Notes under the pieces: generated by a model | What the model saw: only the letters and a program-made list of their open reading frames with translations | What the model was told of the DNA's origin: nothing | Databases searched by the model: none | Source of the DNA: Actinomycetota bacterium | GTDB lineage: Bacteria; Actinomycetota; Acidimicrobiia; Acidimicrobiales; Ilumatobacteraceae | Direction of reading: 5' to 3' | Length of the DNA: 33,229 nucleotides | Assembly: GCA_016213625.1 (NCBI GenBank) | Contig: JACQZZ010000039.1 | Coordinates: forward strand, 1-33,229 | Shown here: positions 7,760-15,447 of the stretch, in pieces | How positions within the stretch are numbered: the stretch's first letter is position 1 | Layout: each line of letters begins with the position of its first letter | Position numbers and translations under genes: made by a program

Positions 7760-8511
7760 ACGCGCCCTCCGTGGAGTGCATGGCGCACCTGGGCGCACAG
7801 GGCGACGAACCGTGGGTCGTCCTCCACGTCGTCCGGACGCGGGCGCGGCAGGTCGACGGTGATGTCGGCCACGACACGGCTGGGTCGGGGACTGCTCACG
7901 AGCACCCGATCGCTCAGCGCCACCGCCTCGGCGATGCTGTGGGTGATGAACAGCACGGTGGCAGCTCGTCCCTCCACCAGCCGGGCGAGGATCACCCGCA
8001 TCTCGGCGCGGGTGATCTCGTCGAGTGCGGCGAACGGCTCGTCCATCACCAGGAGGGGAGCGTGCAGCGCGAGCGCACGCACGAGCGCCACCCGTTGCTG
8101 CATGCCGCCCGACAATTCGTGCGGGTAGGCGTGCAGGAAGTCGCCCAGCCCCACCTCGCGCAGCAGGTTCACGGGGTCGTCGGCCGCTTCGGGGTTCTCC
8201 CGTCGATTCACGTCGAGCAGCAGGCGGGCGTTGGCCTCGACCGTGCGCCACGGCAGCAGCCCTGGCTGCTGGGGCACCATCGCCACCCGCTTGTGCGATC
8301 GAGCGGTGGCCGGCGGGGCACCGTCGACCATCACCTCGCCGCTGCTGGCAGGCTCGAGGCCGGCGATCACCCGCATGAGCGTGGTCTTGCCACACCCCGA
8401 CGGGCCGATGAGGCTGACGAACGACCCGGTCTCGATGTCGAGCGTGAGCGGATCCACCACGGACAGATCGCCGTACACCTTGGTGAGGTCGCGCACGACG
8501 ATGCTGCTCAT
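7756..8511 (-). CDS. ABC transporter ATP-binding protein, SsuB/TauB type
   Basis: A 251-residue ATPase energising the adjacent permease. It shows Walker A GPSGCGKTT (residues 36-44), a Q-loop around MVPQQPGLLPW, signature LSGGMQQR (133-140), Walker B LLVMDEPFAALDE, and an H-loop in FITHSIAEAV. These are standard for the nitrate/sulfonate/taurine group. The ATG at 8511 follows a minus-strand TACACT -10 box by eight bases, so the operon probably begins with a leaderless mRNA. First gene of the four-gene operon ending at 4954; divergent from rpsO. Confidence 0.93.
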   Translation of the reverse strand: MSSIVVRDLTKVYGDLSVVDPLTLDIETGSFVSLIGPSGCGKTTLMRVIAGLEPASSGEVMVDGAPPATARSHKRVAMVPQQPGLLPWRTVEANARLLLDVNRRENPEAADDPVNLLREVGLGDFLHAYPHELSGGMQQRVALVRALALHAPLLVMDEPFAALDEITRAEMRVILARLVEGRAATVLFITHSIAEAVALSDRVLVSSPRPSRVVADITVDLPRPRPDDVEDDPRFVALCAQVRHALHGGRV

Positions 8512-8519
8512 CGGTGTCG

Positions 8520-8525
8520 AGTGTA
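8520..8525 (-). promoter_or_regulatory. -10 box TACACT for the ABC/AroQ-VOC operon
   Basis: On the minus strand TACACT (8525-8520) ends nine bases before the ATG at 8511, predicting a leaderless transcript for the whole transporter operon. No recognisable -35. Confidence 0.5.
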
Positions 8526-8559
8526 GGAACTCGGGGATGGAACACGCGGCCACGCCCGC

Positions 8560-8565
8560 TAACCT
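8560..8565 (+). promoter_or_regulatory. Candidate -10 box TAACCT for rpsO
   Basis: TAACCT lies about 88 bases before the rpsO ATG, in the divergent gap shared with the transporter operon. A start near 8572 would give a leader of roughly 80 bases, room for the S15 autoregulatory RNA that is common but sequence-diverse in bacteria. No -35 match, so the call is tentative. Confidence 0.3.
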
Positions 8566-8652
8566 CGTGGGCGTCCGATGGGGCCACACCTCCGTCGCGA
8601 TGCCCGCGGTTCCGCCGTCGGCGACCTCCATCACCTCAGGAAGGCACACTTC

Positions 8653-8916
8653 ATGGCACTGCCCCCGAAGTCCGAGACCATCGAGTCGCACAAGCTCAGC
8701 GAGACCGACACCGGTTCGCCGGAGGTGCAGATCGCGTTGCTCACCGCTCGCATCAACCACCTCACCGAGCACTTCAAGACCCACAAGAAGGACCACCACA
8801 GCCGTCGTGGCCTGCTGAAGCTGGTCGGCCGTCGTCGCCGCATGCTGGATTACGTGAAGAACATCGACGTCGAGCGCTACCGCGCCATCGTCGCTGCCAA
8901 CGGCCTGCGCCGCTGA
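8653..8916 (+). CDS. rpsO: 30S ribosomal protein S15
   Basis: S15 binds the central domain of 16S rRNA early in 30S assembly. The 87-residue product carries the family signature from [20 protein letters not shown] through [20 protein letters not shown] and [12 protein letters not shown]. The ATG at 8653 has an AGGAAG ribosome-binding site at 8639-8644 and gives the full-length family N-terminus. It is followed by a hairpin and then by pnp, the near-universal rpsO-pnp pairing. Confidence 0.98.
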   Translation: MALPPKSETIESHKLSETDTGSPEVQIALLTARINHLTEHFKTHKKDHHSRRGLLKLVGRRRRMLDYVKNIDVERYRAIVAANGLRR

Positions 8917-8936
8917 GCACCCCGTTCTCCGAGCCT

Positions 8937-8959
8937 CGACCGGCCCCTCGGGCCGGTCG
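8937..8959 (+). terminator. Hairpin after rpsO
   Basis: A perfect 10-bp GC-rich stem (8937-8946 with 8950-8959) closes a 3-base CTC loop 20 bases after the rpsO stop. The following sequence has only a weak T-run (TTGCCG), so it may be an attenuator or mRNA-stabilising hairpin between rpsO and pnp rather than a full terminator. Confidence 0.6.
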
Positions 8960-8987
8960 TTGCCGCGTTCGGGCACGAATCCGCTGG

Positions 8988-9151
8988 TAGGGTGGTCGCG
9001 ACAAACCAACCGAGCGGAACACACATGGTTCGGTTGTCAGTCGCGAGCACCGAACCCCTGCCATTCCGGTGGGCGTGCGTTCGGTGTTGTCGACTGGGAA
9101 CCGACCTCCGCTCCAAGAGCCGGGCGCAGTGGCGCGCGGCGTGAAAGGAGC
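8988..9151 (+). promoter_or_regulatory. Structured leader upstream of pnp
   Basis: Two consecutive stem-loops precede pnp. Hairpin I pairs 8996-9002 with 9040-9046 (7 bp) and continues inward with CAACC (9007-9011) against GGTTG (9032-9036) and GAAC/GTTC (9017-9020/9028-9031). Hairpin II pairs CACCGAAC (9048-9055) with GTTCGGTG (9079-9086). A TAGGGT box (8988-8993) is a possible -10, but a start seven bases on would cut the left arm of hairpin I, so that hairpin would form fully only in rpsO read-through RNA. GAAAGGAGC (9143-9151) is the pnp ribosome-binding site. Confidence 0.5.
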
Positions 9152-9156
9152 TCGTC

Positions 9157-11637
9157 ATGGCAGATGCCATTCGAGTGTCGGCCCCCGTTTCGGGTACCGA
9201 CAAGACCCTGTCCTTCGAGACCGGGAAGCTGGCCCAGCAGAGCATGGGTGCCGTCGTGGCATCGCTCGGCAAGACCACGGTGCTGGCCACGGCCAACGCC
9301 GCCAAGGAAGCCCGCCCCGGTGCCGACTTCTTCCCCCTGACCATCGACGTCGAAGAGCGTGCGTACGCCGCGGGCAAGATCCCCGGCTCGTTCTTCCGTC
9401 GTGAGGGCCGTCCCACCGAGGACGCCATCCTCACCTGCCGCCTCACCGACCGCCCGCTCCGCCCGGCGTTCCCCGATGGCTTCCGCAACGAGACCCAGGT
9501 CGTCCTCACGATCATCGGCGCCGACATGGAGAACCCGCACGACGTGCTCTCCATCAACGCCGCCTCCGCCTCGCTCATGCTCAGCGGCATCCCGTTCGAC
9601 GGCCCCATCGGCGCCGTGCGCGTCGCCTACAGCCAGAGCGGCGAGTGGATCCCCCACCCGAGTTACGAAGAGGGCGCGAACAGCACGTTCGAGCTCGTCG
9701 TGGCCGGTCGTCAGCTCGACAACGGCGACGTCGCCATCATGATGGTCGAGGCCGGTGGCACCACCAAGAGCTTCGACTACTACGCCGATGGCGCCCCGAA
9801 GGTCGACGAAGCCGCCCTCGCCGGCGGCCTCGAGACCAGCAAGACCTGGATCAAGGAGAGCATCGCCCTCCAGAAAGAACTCGTCGCCGCCGTCGTGGCC
9901 GTGAAGGGTCCCATCGTGCCGATGGAGTACAGCGTCACGGTCGACTACGCCCCCGAGGTGTTCGCCGCCGTCGAGCCCATCGCCACTCCCGAACTGTCGA
10001 AGGCCGTCGCCATCGCCCTCAAGGCCGATCGCAATGCCGCCACCGACGCCGTGGCCGCCGACGCGGTCGCCAAGCTCTGCGGTGAGGGTGCCGAGTTCGC
10101 CGGCCGCGAGCGCGAGGTGAAGGAAGCGGTTCGCAGCCTCACCAAGAAGCTCGTGCGCAAGCGCATCGTCGAAGAGGGCAAGCGCATCGACGGTCGCGGT
10201 CCTCGCGACCTGCGCCCGCTGAGCAGCGAAGTGGGCGTCCTGCCCACCGCGCACGGCACCGGCCTGTTCCAGCGTGGCGAGACCCAGGTGATGAACGTCG
10301 TCACCATGGCCATGCCCCGCATGAACCAGCTGCTCGACACGCTCGGCCCGGAGACCAACAAGTACTTCCTGTTCCACTACAACATGGCCCCGTGGGCCAA
10401 CGGTGAGACGGGTCGCGTGGGCTCGCCCAAGCGTCGCGAGATCGGCCACGGTGCGCTCGCCGCCCGTGCGCTGCTGCCGGTGCTGCCGGGTCTCGACAAC
10501 TTCAACTACACCCTGCGCCTCGTGGCCGAGGTGCTCGCCTCCAACGGCAGCACCAGCATGGCCTCGGTGTGCTCCGGTTCGCTGGCCCTCATGGATGCCG
10601 GTGTGCCGGTGCGTGCGGCCGTGGCCGGTATCGCCATGGGTCTCGTCTACGCCGAGGGCAAGTACACCACCCTCACCGACATCCTCGGTGCCGAAGACGC
10701 CTTCGGCGACATGGACTTCAAGGTGGCCGGCACCTCCGACGCCATCACCGCCCTGCAGCTCGACACCAAGATCGACGGCATCCCCGCCGACGTGCTGGCG
10801 GCCGCGCTCGATCAGGCGAAGGAAGCCCGCACCGAGATCCTGGCGAACATGAATGCATGTTTGGCGGCACCCCGAGATGAAGTGTCGGCCACCGCGCCGA
10901 AGATCATCACCATTCACATCCCCATGGACAAGATCGGTGAGGTCATCGGGCCGAAGGGCAAGGTCATCAACACCCTCACCCAGGAGACCGGTGCCGACAT
11001 CGCCGTCGACGACGACGGCGCCCAGGGCATCGTCACCATCGGCGCCGTCGAGGCGTGGCGCATGGAGGACGCGAAGGCTCGCATCCTCGCCATCGTGTCG
11101 CCGCCCATGGCCGAGCTCGGTGGTACCTACCAGGGTCGCGTCGTGAACATCACCAAGTTCGGTGCGTTCGTGAACATCCTCCCGGGCCGCGACGGCCTGG
11201 TGCACATCAGCAAGCTCGGCAAGGGCAAGCGCATCAACAACGTGGAAGACGTGCTCACCCTCGGTCAGGAGATCGAGGTCATCGTCGAGGAGATCGACGA
11301 GAAGGGCAAGGTCAGCCTGACCCCCGGTGAGAGCTGGGACCCGGTGATCCCCGAAGGTGCGTCGTCGGCCCCGGCCCGCGAGCGCAGCGACCGCGGCGAC
11401 CGCGACCGCGGCGACCGTGGTGGCCGCGACCGCGATCGTGGCGGCGACCGCGATCGTGCACCGCGTGCGGCGGCTCCGGCCGTCGACGGCGCCGTGGCCG
11501 TCAGCTTCGACGATGCGTTCGATGCCGAACTCGCCGGCGAGCTGGGCGACCTCGGCCCGGGCGGCGAGAGCGGCGGCAACGCCGGCGAGCGCACCGACCG
11601 TGGCGGCGACCGCGGCGGCCGTCGTCGTCATCGCTGA
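9157..11637 (+). CDS. pnp: Polyribonucleotide nucleotidyltransferase (PNPase)
   Basis: PNPase degrades RNA 3'-5' phosphorolytically and can add 3' tails; in actinobacteria it also serves (p)ppGpp-related metabolism (GpsI). The 826-residue product has two RNase PH-like halves (FFPLTIDVEERAYAAGKIPG in the first; the second starting near residue 345 with RIDGRGPRDLRPL and containing GSTSMASVCSGSLALMDAG), a KH domain around residues 583-645 (IPMDKIGEVIGPKGKVIN) and an S1 domain around 654-727 (ITKFGAFVNILPGRDGLVHIS). A roughly 100-residue C-terminal extension is rich in Arg/Asp/Gly repeats, probably disordered and RNA-binding. A good GAAAGGAG ribosome-binding site fixes the ATG at 9157. Confidence 0.98.
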   Translation: MADAIRVSAPVSGTDKTLSFETGKLAQQSMGAVVASLGKTTVLATANAAKEARPGADFFPLTIDVEERAYAAGKIPGSFFRREGRPTEDAILTCRLTDRPLRPAFPDGFRNETQVVLTIIGADMENPHDVLSINAASASLMLSGIPFDGPIGAVRVAYSQSGEWIPHPSYEEGANSTFELVVAGRQLDNGDVAIMMVEAGGTTKSFDYYADGAPKVDEAALAGGLETSKTWIKESIALQKELVAAVVAVKGPIVPMEYSVTVDYAPEVFAAVEPIATPELSKAVAIALKADRNAATDAVAADAVAKLCGEGAEFAGREREVKEAVRSLTKKLVRKRIVEEGKRIDGRGPRDLRPLSSEVGVLPTAHGTGLFQRGETQVMNVVTMAMPRMNQLLDTLGPETNKYFLFHYNMAPWANGETGRVGSPKRREIGHGALAARALLPVLPGLDNFNYTLRLVAEVLASNGSTSMASVCSGSLALMDAGVPVRAAVAGIAMGLVYAEGKYTTLTDILGAEDAFGDMDFKVAGTSDAITALQLDTKIDGIPADVLAAALDQAKEARTEILANMNACLAAPRDEVSATAPKIITIHIPMDKIGEVIGPKGKVINTLTQETGADIAVDDDGAQGIVTIGAVEAWRMEDAKARILAIVSPPMAELGGTYQGRVVNITKFGAFVNILPGRDGLVHISKLGKGKRINNVEDVLTLGQEIEVIVEEIDEKGKVSLTPGESWDPVIPEGASSAPARERSDRGDRDRGDRGGRDRDRGGDRDRAPRAAAPAVDGAVAVSFDDAFDAELAGELGDLGPGGESGGNAGERTDRGGDRGGRRRHR

Positions 11638-11691
11638 GCGACGTGACGCTGAGCGACGTGACGCTGAACGACGTGACGCTGAACGACGATT
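11632..11691 (+). repeat. 15-bp tandem repeat overlapping the pnp stop
   Basis: Four head-to-tail 15-base units of the form CGCTGA(G/A)CGACGTGA run 11632-11646, 11647-11661, 11662-11676 and 11677-11691; the last is degenerate at its end. The first contains the pnp stop TGA (11635-11637), and because the unit length is a multiple of three every unit places TGA in the pnp frame, giving serial stops. It fills most of the gap to the peptidase gene. Likely slippage-generated; a function is not evident. Confidence 0.85.
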
Positions 11692-11715
11692 CGAACTGAA
11701 TCGACCCCGATCACA

Positions 11716-12942
11716 GTGACCGATCTCCGGATCACTCAACTCGACTCAGGCCTCACGGTGGCCACCGAACGCGTGCCCGGCACGCTGTCGGTGGCCACCG
11801 GTGTCTGGGTGGGTGTGGGTTCGCGCGACGAGCCCGACGAGGTGAGCGGCGTCAGCCACTTCCTCGAGCACCTGTTGTTCAAGGGCACCGCCACCCGTAC
11901 CGCGCAGGATCTGTCGCGCGGTGTGGATCGTCGCGGCGGCGACTTCAACGCGTTCACCTCCAAGGAGTACACGGCGTACTACTGCCGCCTCCCGGCACGT
12001 CACGCCTCGTTCGGCATCGAACTGCTCGGCGACGTGCTCACTCGGCCCGCACTCCGCGACGCCGACGTGCACGCCGAGCGCCAGGTCATCCTGGAGGAGC
12101 TGGCGATGGACGACGACTCGCCCGACGACGTGGCGCATCGGGCGTTCGCCGCCGAGCTCTTCCCCGGCCACGCACTCGGGCGCGATCCCGCCGGCGACCG
12201 CGCCCACGTGCAGGCCATCACGCCCGACAACGTCCGCGAATTCTTCGAGCGCCACTATCGGGCGAACACGATGGTGGTGGCCGCGGCCGGTCCGATGGAA
12301 CACGACGAGCTGCTCGCGCTCATCCAGGAGCACTTCTCCGGGGTCGCTCCCGGAGGCTCGGTGCCCGAACGGGCCCAGCCCGGCCCGGTGGGCGGAGGGT
12401 TGGCCATCGACGACGACAGCGAACAGGTGCACATCGTGATGGGCGGACGTGCCCTCCCGCGCACCGACCCCCGGCGTGAGGCCCTCGACGTGGTCAACCA
12501 CGTGCTGGGAGGCGGGTTGTCGAGCCGCCTGTTCGAGGAGATCCGCGAGCGGCGCGGGCTGGCGTACGCGGTGTATTCGGGCGTGTCGGCGTATGCCGAT
12601 GCCGGTGTGTTCCAGCTCTACGCGGGCACGCAGCCCGAGCACGCCGACGAAGTGCAGGGATTGTTGCTCCACGAGCTGACGCGCCTGGCCACCGACGGCA
12701 TCACCGACGAGGAACTCGACATCGCCGTGGGCTACCTCACGGGCGCGTTCGAACTGGGCCTGGAGGACACGGGGGCGCGCATGGGACGCACCGCCGGACA
12801 GCTCATCACCACCGGCAAAGTGCGACCGATCGACGAGCAGGTGGCCCGCTGGGCCGCGGTGGATCAGGACGCGGTGCGCGGTGTCATCACCGACGTGCTC
12901 ACGTTCGATCCCGTCGTCGTCACCGTCGGCCCGACGGAGTGA
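11716..12942 (+). CDS. M16-family zinc metallopeptidase (PepR-like)
   Basis: A 408-residue peptidase of the pitrilysin/processing-peptidase family, the homologue of the gene that follows pnp in actinobacteria (pepR, Rv2782c). The inverted zinc motif HFLEH gives H48, E51 (catalytic base) and H52, with the distal glutamate ligand at E128 in QVILEEL, 76 residues on. GGDFNAFTSKEYTAYYC follows the zinc site, and the second half has GGGLSSRLFEEIRERRGLAYAVYS, the R/Y substrate-binding loop. Single-unit size suggests a homodimer. The GTG at 11716 gives the normal N-terminus; no clear Shine-Dalgarno is visible, and the gene starts 78 bases after pnp, beyond the tandem repeats. Physiological substrate unknown. 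Confidence 0.93.
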   Translation: MTDLRITQLDSGLTVATERVPGTLSVATGVWVGVGSRDEPDEVSGVSHFLEHLLFKGTATRTAQDLSRGVDRRGGDFNAFTSKEYTAYYCRLPARHASFGIELLGDVLTRPALRDADVHAERQVILEELAMDDDSPDDVAHRAFAAELFPGHALGRDPAGDRAHVQAITPDNVREFFERHYRANTMVVAAAGPMEHDELLALIQEHFSGVAPGGSVPERAQPGPVGGGLAIDDDSEQVHIVMGGRALPRTDPRREALDVVNHVLGGGLSSRLFEEIRERRGLAYAVYSGVSAYADAGVFQLYAGTQPEHADEVQGLLLHELTRLATDGITDEELDIAVGYLTGAFELGLEDTGARMGRTAGQLITTGKVRPIDEQVARWAAVDQDAVRGVITDVLTFDPVVVTVGPTE

Positions 12943-12970
12943 GCCGGACGACCGACGTCGGCGAGTCGGG

Positions 12971-13363
12971 TCAGCCGTTGCCCGGCTCGGGCATCGGCAT
13001 CGGCGTCGGCTCGGGCATCGGCATGGGCGCCGGGGCCGGAGCGGGTGCCGCGGGAGGCGCCGCATCGGGTGCCACGGGAGGCGGCAGGTTGCTGAGGGGC
13101 GCGGCGGCCGGTGCCTCGGGCTTCACGTTCAGGATGTCGGTACCCAGCTCGGCCAGCGCCACGAGCTGTGCGACGAGTGCGTCGATGGCGGCGTCGTCAC
13201 CCGGTTCCACCGTGCCGGTGGTGCGCTGGCGGTAGACGATGCGACCGATGTCGTCGAGGAGGTCGTCGGCCTTGCGCTTGTTCTGCGTCTCGTCGACCTT
13301 CTCCTTGGCCTGGTTCGCCAGCTGCGTGGCCTTGTCCTTGGCTTTGTCGAAGAAGCTGCTCAT
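12971..13363 (-). CDS. Small Pro-rich hypothetical protein
   Basis: I do not recognise a family. The 130-residue product has a charged, Lys/Asp/Gln-rich N-terminal half (SFFDKAKDKATQLANQ and onwards) predicted to be amphipathic helix, a middle helix with hydrophobic spacing (VAQLVALAELG), and from about residue 85 a low-complexity Pro/Ala tail ending in repeats of PMPMPEP. There is no signal peptide or membrane segment. It is oriented against its neighbours, convergent with the M16 peptidase and divergent from dapB. Its upstream region has TAGAAC ending seven bases before the ATG, one mismatch from the TANNNT pattern. The helical N-terminus is reminiscent of stress-induced coil proteins, but that is only a resemblance. 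Confidence 0.7.
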   Translation of the reverse strand: MSSFFDKAKDKATQLANQAKEKVDETQNKRKADDLLDDIGRIVYRQRTTGTVEPGDDAAIDALVAQLVALAELGTDILNVKPEAPAAAPLSNLPPPVAPDAAPPAAPAPAPAPMPMPEPTPMPMPEPGNG

Positions 13364-13405
13364 GACTCTGTTCTATCCCATCGGGACCTGGCGCGAACCA
13401 GGGAC

Positions 13406-13411
13406 TACCGT
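13406..13411 (+). promoter_or_regulatory. -10 box TACCGT for dapB, leaderless
   Basis: TACCGT ends eight bases before the dapB ATG at 13419, so the transcript should begin at or very near the start codon. No -35 match and no Shine-Dalgarno, both consistent with a leaderless gene. Confidence 0.55.
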
Positions 13412-13418
13412 CACAGTC

Positions 13419-14189
13419 ATGAGTGCGATCCGAGTCGGAGTGGTGGGTGCCGGTGGCCGTATGGGTGCGACGGTGTGCGACGCGGTGGCCGCCGACCCTG
13501 CGCTCGCGCTCGTGGCCGCAGTGGATCCGCACGCTGTGGGGCGCGAGATGCACGGCGTCACCATCGCCGGTGAGCTGCGTGCGCTGGCCGAGGCCGAGTG
13601 CGCCGTGGTCGTCGACTTCACCGTGGCCGACGCTGCCCGGGTCACCCTGCCGTGGCTGGCGATGCACGGCATCCACGCCGTCGTCGGCACCACCGGGTTC
13701 ACCGACGACGACCTCGCCACGTTCCGCAGTGAGTTCACCGGGAGCAACTGTCTCATCGCGGCGAACTTCGCCATCAGCGCGGTGTTGATGATGCGATTCG
13801 CCGAACTCGCCGCTCCGTTCTTCGAGACCGCGGAGATCATCGAGCTCCATCACGACAAGAAGATCGACGCCCCGTCGGGTACCGCCGTCACCACCGCCAA
13901 GCGGATGGCCGCAGCGTCCGACCAGTGGGCCGCCGACCCGACGCAGCACGAGATCTACACGGGCTCACGCGGCGGGGTGGGCCCGGCCGGTATCCACCTG
14001 CACGCCGTGCGCATGCGCGGCATGGTGGCGCACCAGGAGGTCATCCTCGGCGCGGAGGGTCAGACGCTGGTGATCCGCCAGGACAGTTACGACCGGGTGA
14101 GCTTCATGCCGGGCGTGGTGCTGGCGTGCAAGCGCGTGGCCGACTTCCCCGGCCTCACCATCGGCCTCGACCCCCTCCTCGGCGTCTGA
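13419..14189 (+). CDS. dapB: 4-hydroxy-tetrahydrodipicolinate reductase DapB
   Basis: DapB reduces hydroxytetrahydrodipicolinate with NAD(P)H in lysine and meso-diaminopimelate synthesis. The 256-residue product has the Rossmann motif VGVVGAGGRMG (residues 6-16), VVDFT and GTTGF around the cofactor, AANFAISAVLM, and the catalytic ELHHDKKIDAPSGTA segment (about 142-156) containing the catalytic His and Lys, then FMPGVVLA near the end. The ATG at 13419 is fixed by the TACCGT box and by the family start. Its pathway partner dapA lies at 24163, separated by about 10 kb of accessory genes. Confidence 0.97.
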   Translation: MSAIRVGVVGAGGRMGATVCDAVAADPALALVAAVDPHAVGREMHGVTIAGELRALAEAECAVVVDFTVADAARVTLPWLAMHGIHAVVGTTGFTDDDLATFRSEFTGSNCLIAANFAISAVLMMRFAELAAPFFETAEIIELHHDKKIDAPSGTAVTTAKRMAAASDQWAADPTQHEIYTGSRGGVGPAGIHLHAVRMRGMVAHQEVILGAEGQTLVIRQDSYDRVSFMPGVVLACKRVADFPGLTIGLDPLLGV

Positions 14190-14215
14190 CCCCGCACCCC
14201 ATTGGTGGCGCAGGT

Positions 14216-14253
14216 ACCGATCCACTCGCCGAGCGAGTGGGTTCGTGACTGCG
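14216..14253. repeat. Hairpin-containing intergenic repeat, copy A
   Basis: This 38-base stretch matches a second intergenic stretch at 31136-31173 at 29 of 38 positions without gaps, beginning ACCGATCCA and ending TGCG. Its core is a perfect 8-bp hairpin, CCACTCGC (14222-14229) with GCGAGTGG (14233-14240). It lies between convergent dapB and tpx, so it may act as a bidirectional terminator, or belong to a dispersed REP-like family. Confidence 0.5.
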
Positions 14254-14267
14254 ATCGAATGGCAGGG

Positions 14268-14765
14268 TCAGCCGAGGCTGGCGACGGCGGCGTCGTAGTC
14301 GGGTTCCTGGGCGATCTCGGGCACGAGCTGGCTGTGGATGACGGTGCCGGCTTCGTCGAGAACGACCACCGAGCGGGCCATCAGGCCGGCGAGCTTGCCG
14401 TCGATCAGGCGCACGCCGTAGGCATCGCCGAAGTCGCCGCGGAAGGTGCTGGCGACCACCACGTTCTCGAGGCCCTCGGCGCCGCAGAAGCGGTTCATCG
14501 CGAACGGCAGATCGGCGGCCACGCAGACCACGACCGTGTTGTCGAGGCTGGACGCGATCTCGTTGAACTTGCGCGTGCTGGTGGCGCAGGTGGGGGTGTC
14601 GATGCTCGGGAAGATGTTGAGCACCACCCGCTTGCCGGCGAAGTCGGCAGGCGTGACATCACTGAGGTCGCCCTTGGTGATGGTGAACGACGGGGTGGGC
14701 GAACCCACGGTGGGGAGGTCGCCAACGGTGTGAACGGGATTGCCGCCAAGTGCAGTCTGAGCCAT
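14268..14765 (-). CDS. tpx: Thiol peroxidase Tpx (atypical 2-Cys peroxiredoxin)
   Basis: Tpx reduces hydrogen and organic peroxides using thioredoxin. The 165-residue product has the peroxidatic motif [16 protein letters not shown] with C60 and the resolving C94 in RFCGAEG, the spacing seen in E. coli Tpx (C61/C95), plus the N-terminal [14 protein letters not shown] hairpin typical of the subfamily. Size is normal. A third cysteine, C81, is present in the hydrophobic strand. The minus-strand sequence CACACT ends seven bases before the ATG, one mismatch from TANNNT. Convergent with dapB; upstream lies the VTT-like gene on the same strand, 34 bases away. Confidence 0.96.
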   Translation of the reverse strand: MAQTALGGNPVHTVGDLPTVGSPTPSFTITKGDLSDVTPADFAGKRVVLNIFPSIDTPTCATSTRKFNEIASSLDNTVVVCVAADLPFAMNRFCGAEGLENVVVASTFRGDFGDAYGVRLIDGKLAGLMARSVVVLDEAGTVIHSQLVPEIAQEPDYDAAVASLG

Positions 14766-14799
14766 TCGGAGAGTGTGCCACGCCCGCCCGGGCGCTGTC

Positions 14800-15440
14800 T
14801 CACCGTCCGCCGCGGAAGTTGCGCACGTTCACCAGCACCACGATGATCACCGAGCCGATGATGATCCACAGCTGGTAGCGCGAGGTCCAGTCGATCACAC
14901 TGCGCAGCTGCGACTCGAACGCCTTCGCCAGCCACCAGATGAGCGCGAGGCGGACGGTGACACCGATGACGAACATCGGCGCGAGCTTCTTCCACGTGGT
15001 GCTCGCCGCACCGGTGAGCGCCCAGACGATGTTGCTGCCGACGAAGAACGGCACGACGAACCACTCGGCGCGGGCCACCTGCTGCTCGAACTTGGCCACC
15101 TGCTCCTGCGGCATCCCAGGAACCGCCAGAACCAGCGCAGCGCACGGTCGCCGTAGCAGCGGCCGATCATGTGGCACACCACTGCCGCGACCAGCAACCG
15201 CAACGCGCCGACGAGCGCCCACTGGAACGGCGAGTTCGACAGCGCCGGCACGGTGAGCACCAGGTAGCGGTTGCGCGACGACAGGGCGAGCAGCTTGAGC
15301 GGGTGTTCCGCGTCGAGGCCCGCCCAGGTGCCGGCGGCGATGTTGGTGCACACCACCAGCGCCACGAACAGGACCACCCACACGGGCCCCGTTCGGGGCG
15401 TGGGCGCCGGGGTGGTCTCGATTTGTTCGGCGTCGGTCAC
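14800..15440 (-). pseudogene. VTT/DedA-like membrane protein interrupted by a -1 frameshift
   Basis: Two minus-strand frames join into one membrane protein. Frame one (15440 to about 15117) encodes two hydrophobic segments and ends in HMIGRCYGDRALRWFWRFLG; frame two continues MPQEQVAKFEQQVARAEWFVVPFFVGSNIVWALTG (split here only by description) and two or three further membrane segments to the stop at 14800. One extra G in the GGG run (CCC 15115-15117 on the plus strand) restores a continuous frame of 213 residues. The layout resembles VTT (SNARE-associated/DedA) flippase-like proteins, moderately sure. The GTG at 15440 is preferred over GTG 15449, because a TAGTGT -10 box occupies 15453-15448. 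Whether the frameshift is biological or a sequencing error cannot be told here. Confidence 0.7.
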
Positions 15441-15447
15441 CCGGAGC

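Noticed and set aside
11377..11637. Short repeats in the pnp 3' part as a CRISPR-like or mobile repeat
   Set aside because: They encode the Arg/Asp/Gly-rich disordered tail of PNPase in frame, so they are coding low complexity.
9037..11739. A 900-codon open frame antisense to pnp
   Set aside because: It is a codon-bias shadow of the high-GC pnp gene; the translation is low-complexity His/Gly/Val/Asp and pnp itself is unmistakable.
13364..13418. Lysine riboswitch upstream of dapB
   Set aside because: The 55-base gap is too short and dapB appears leaderless.
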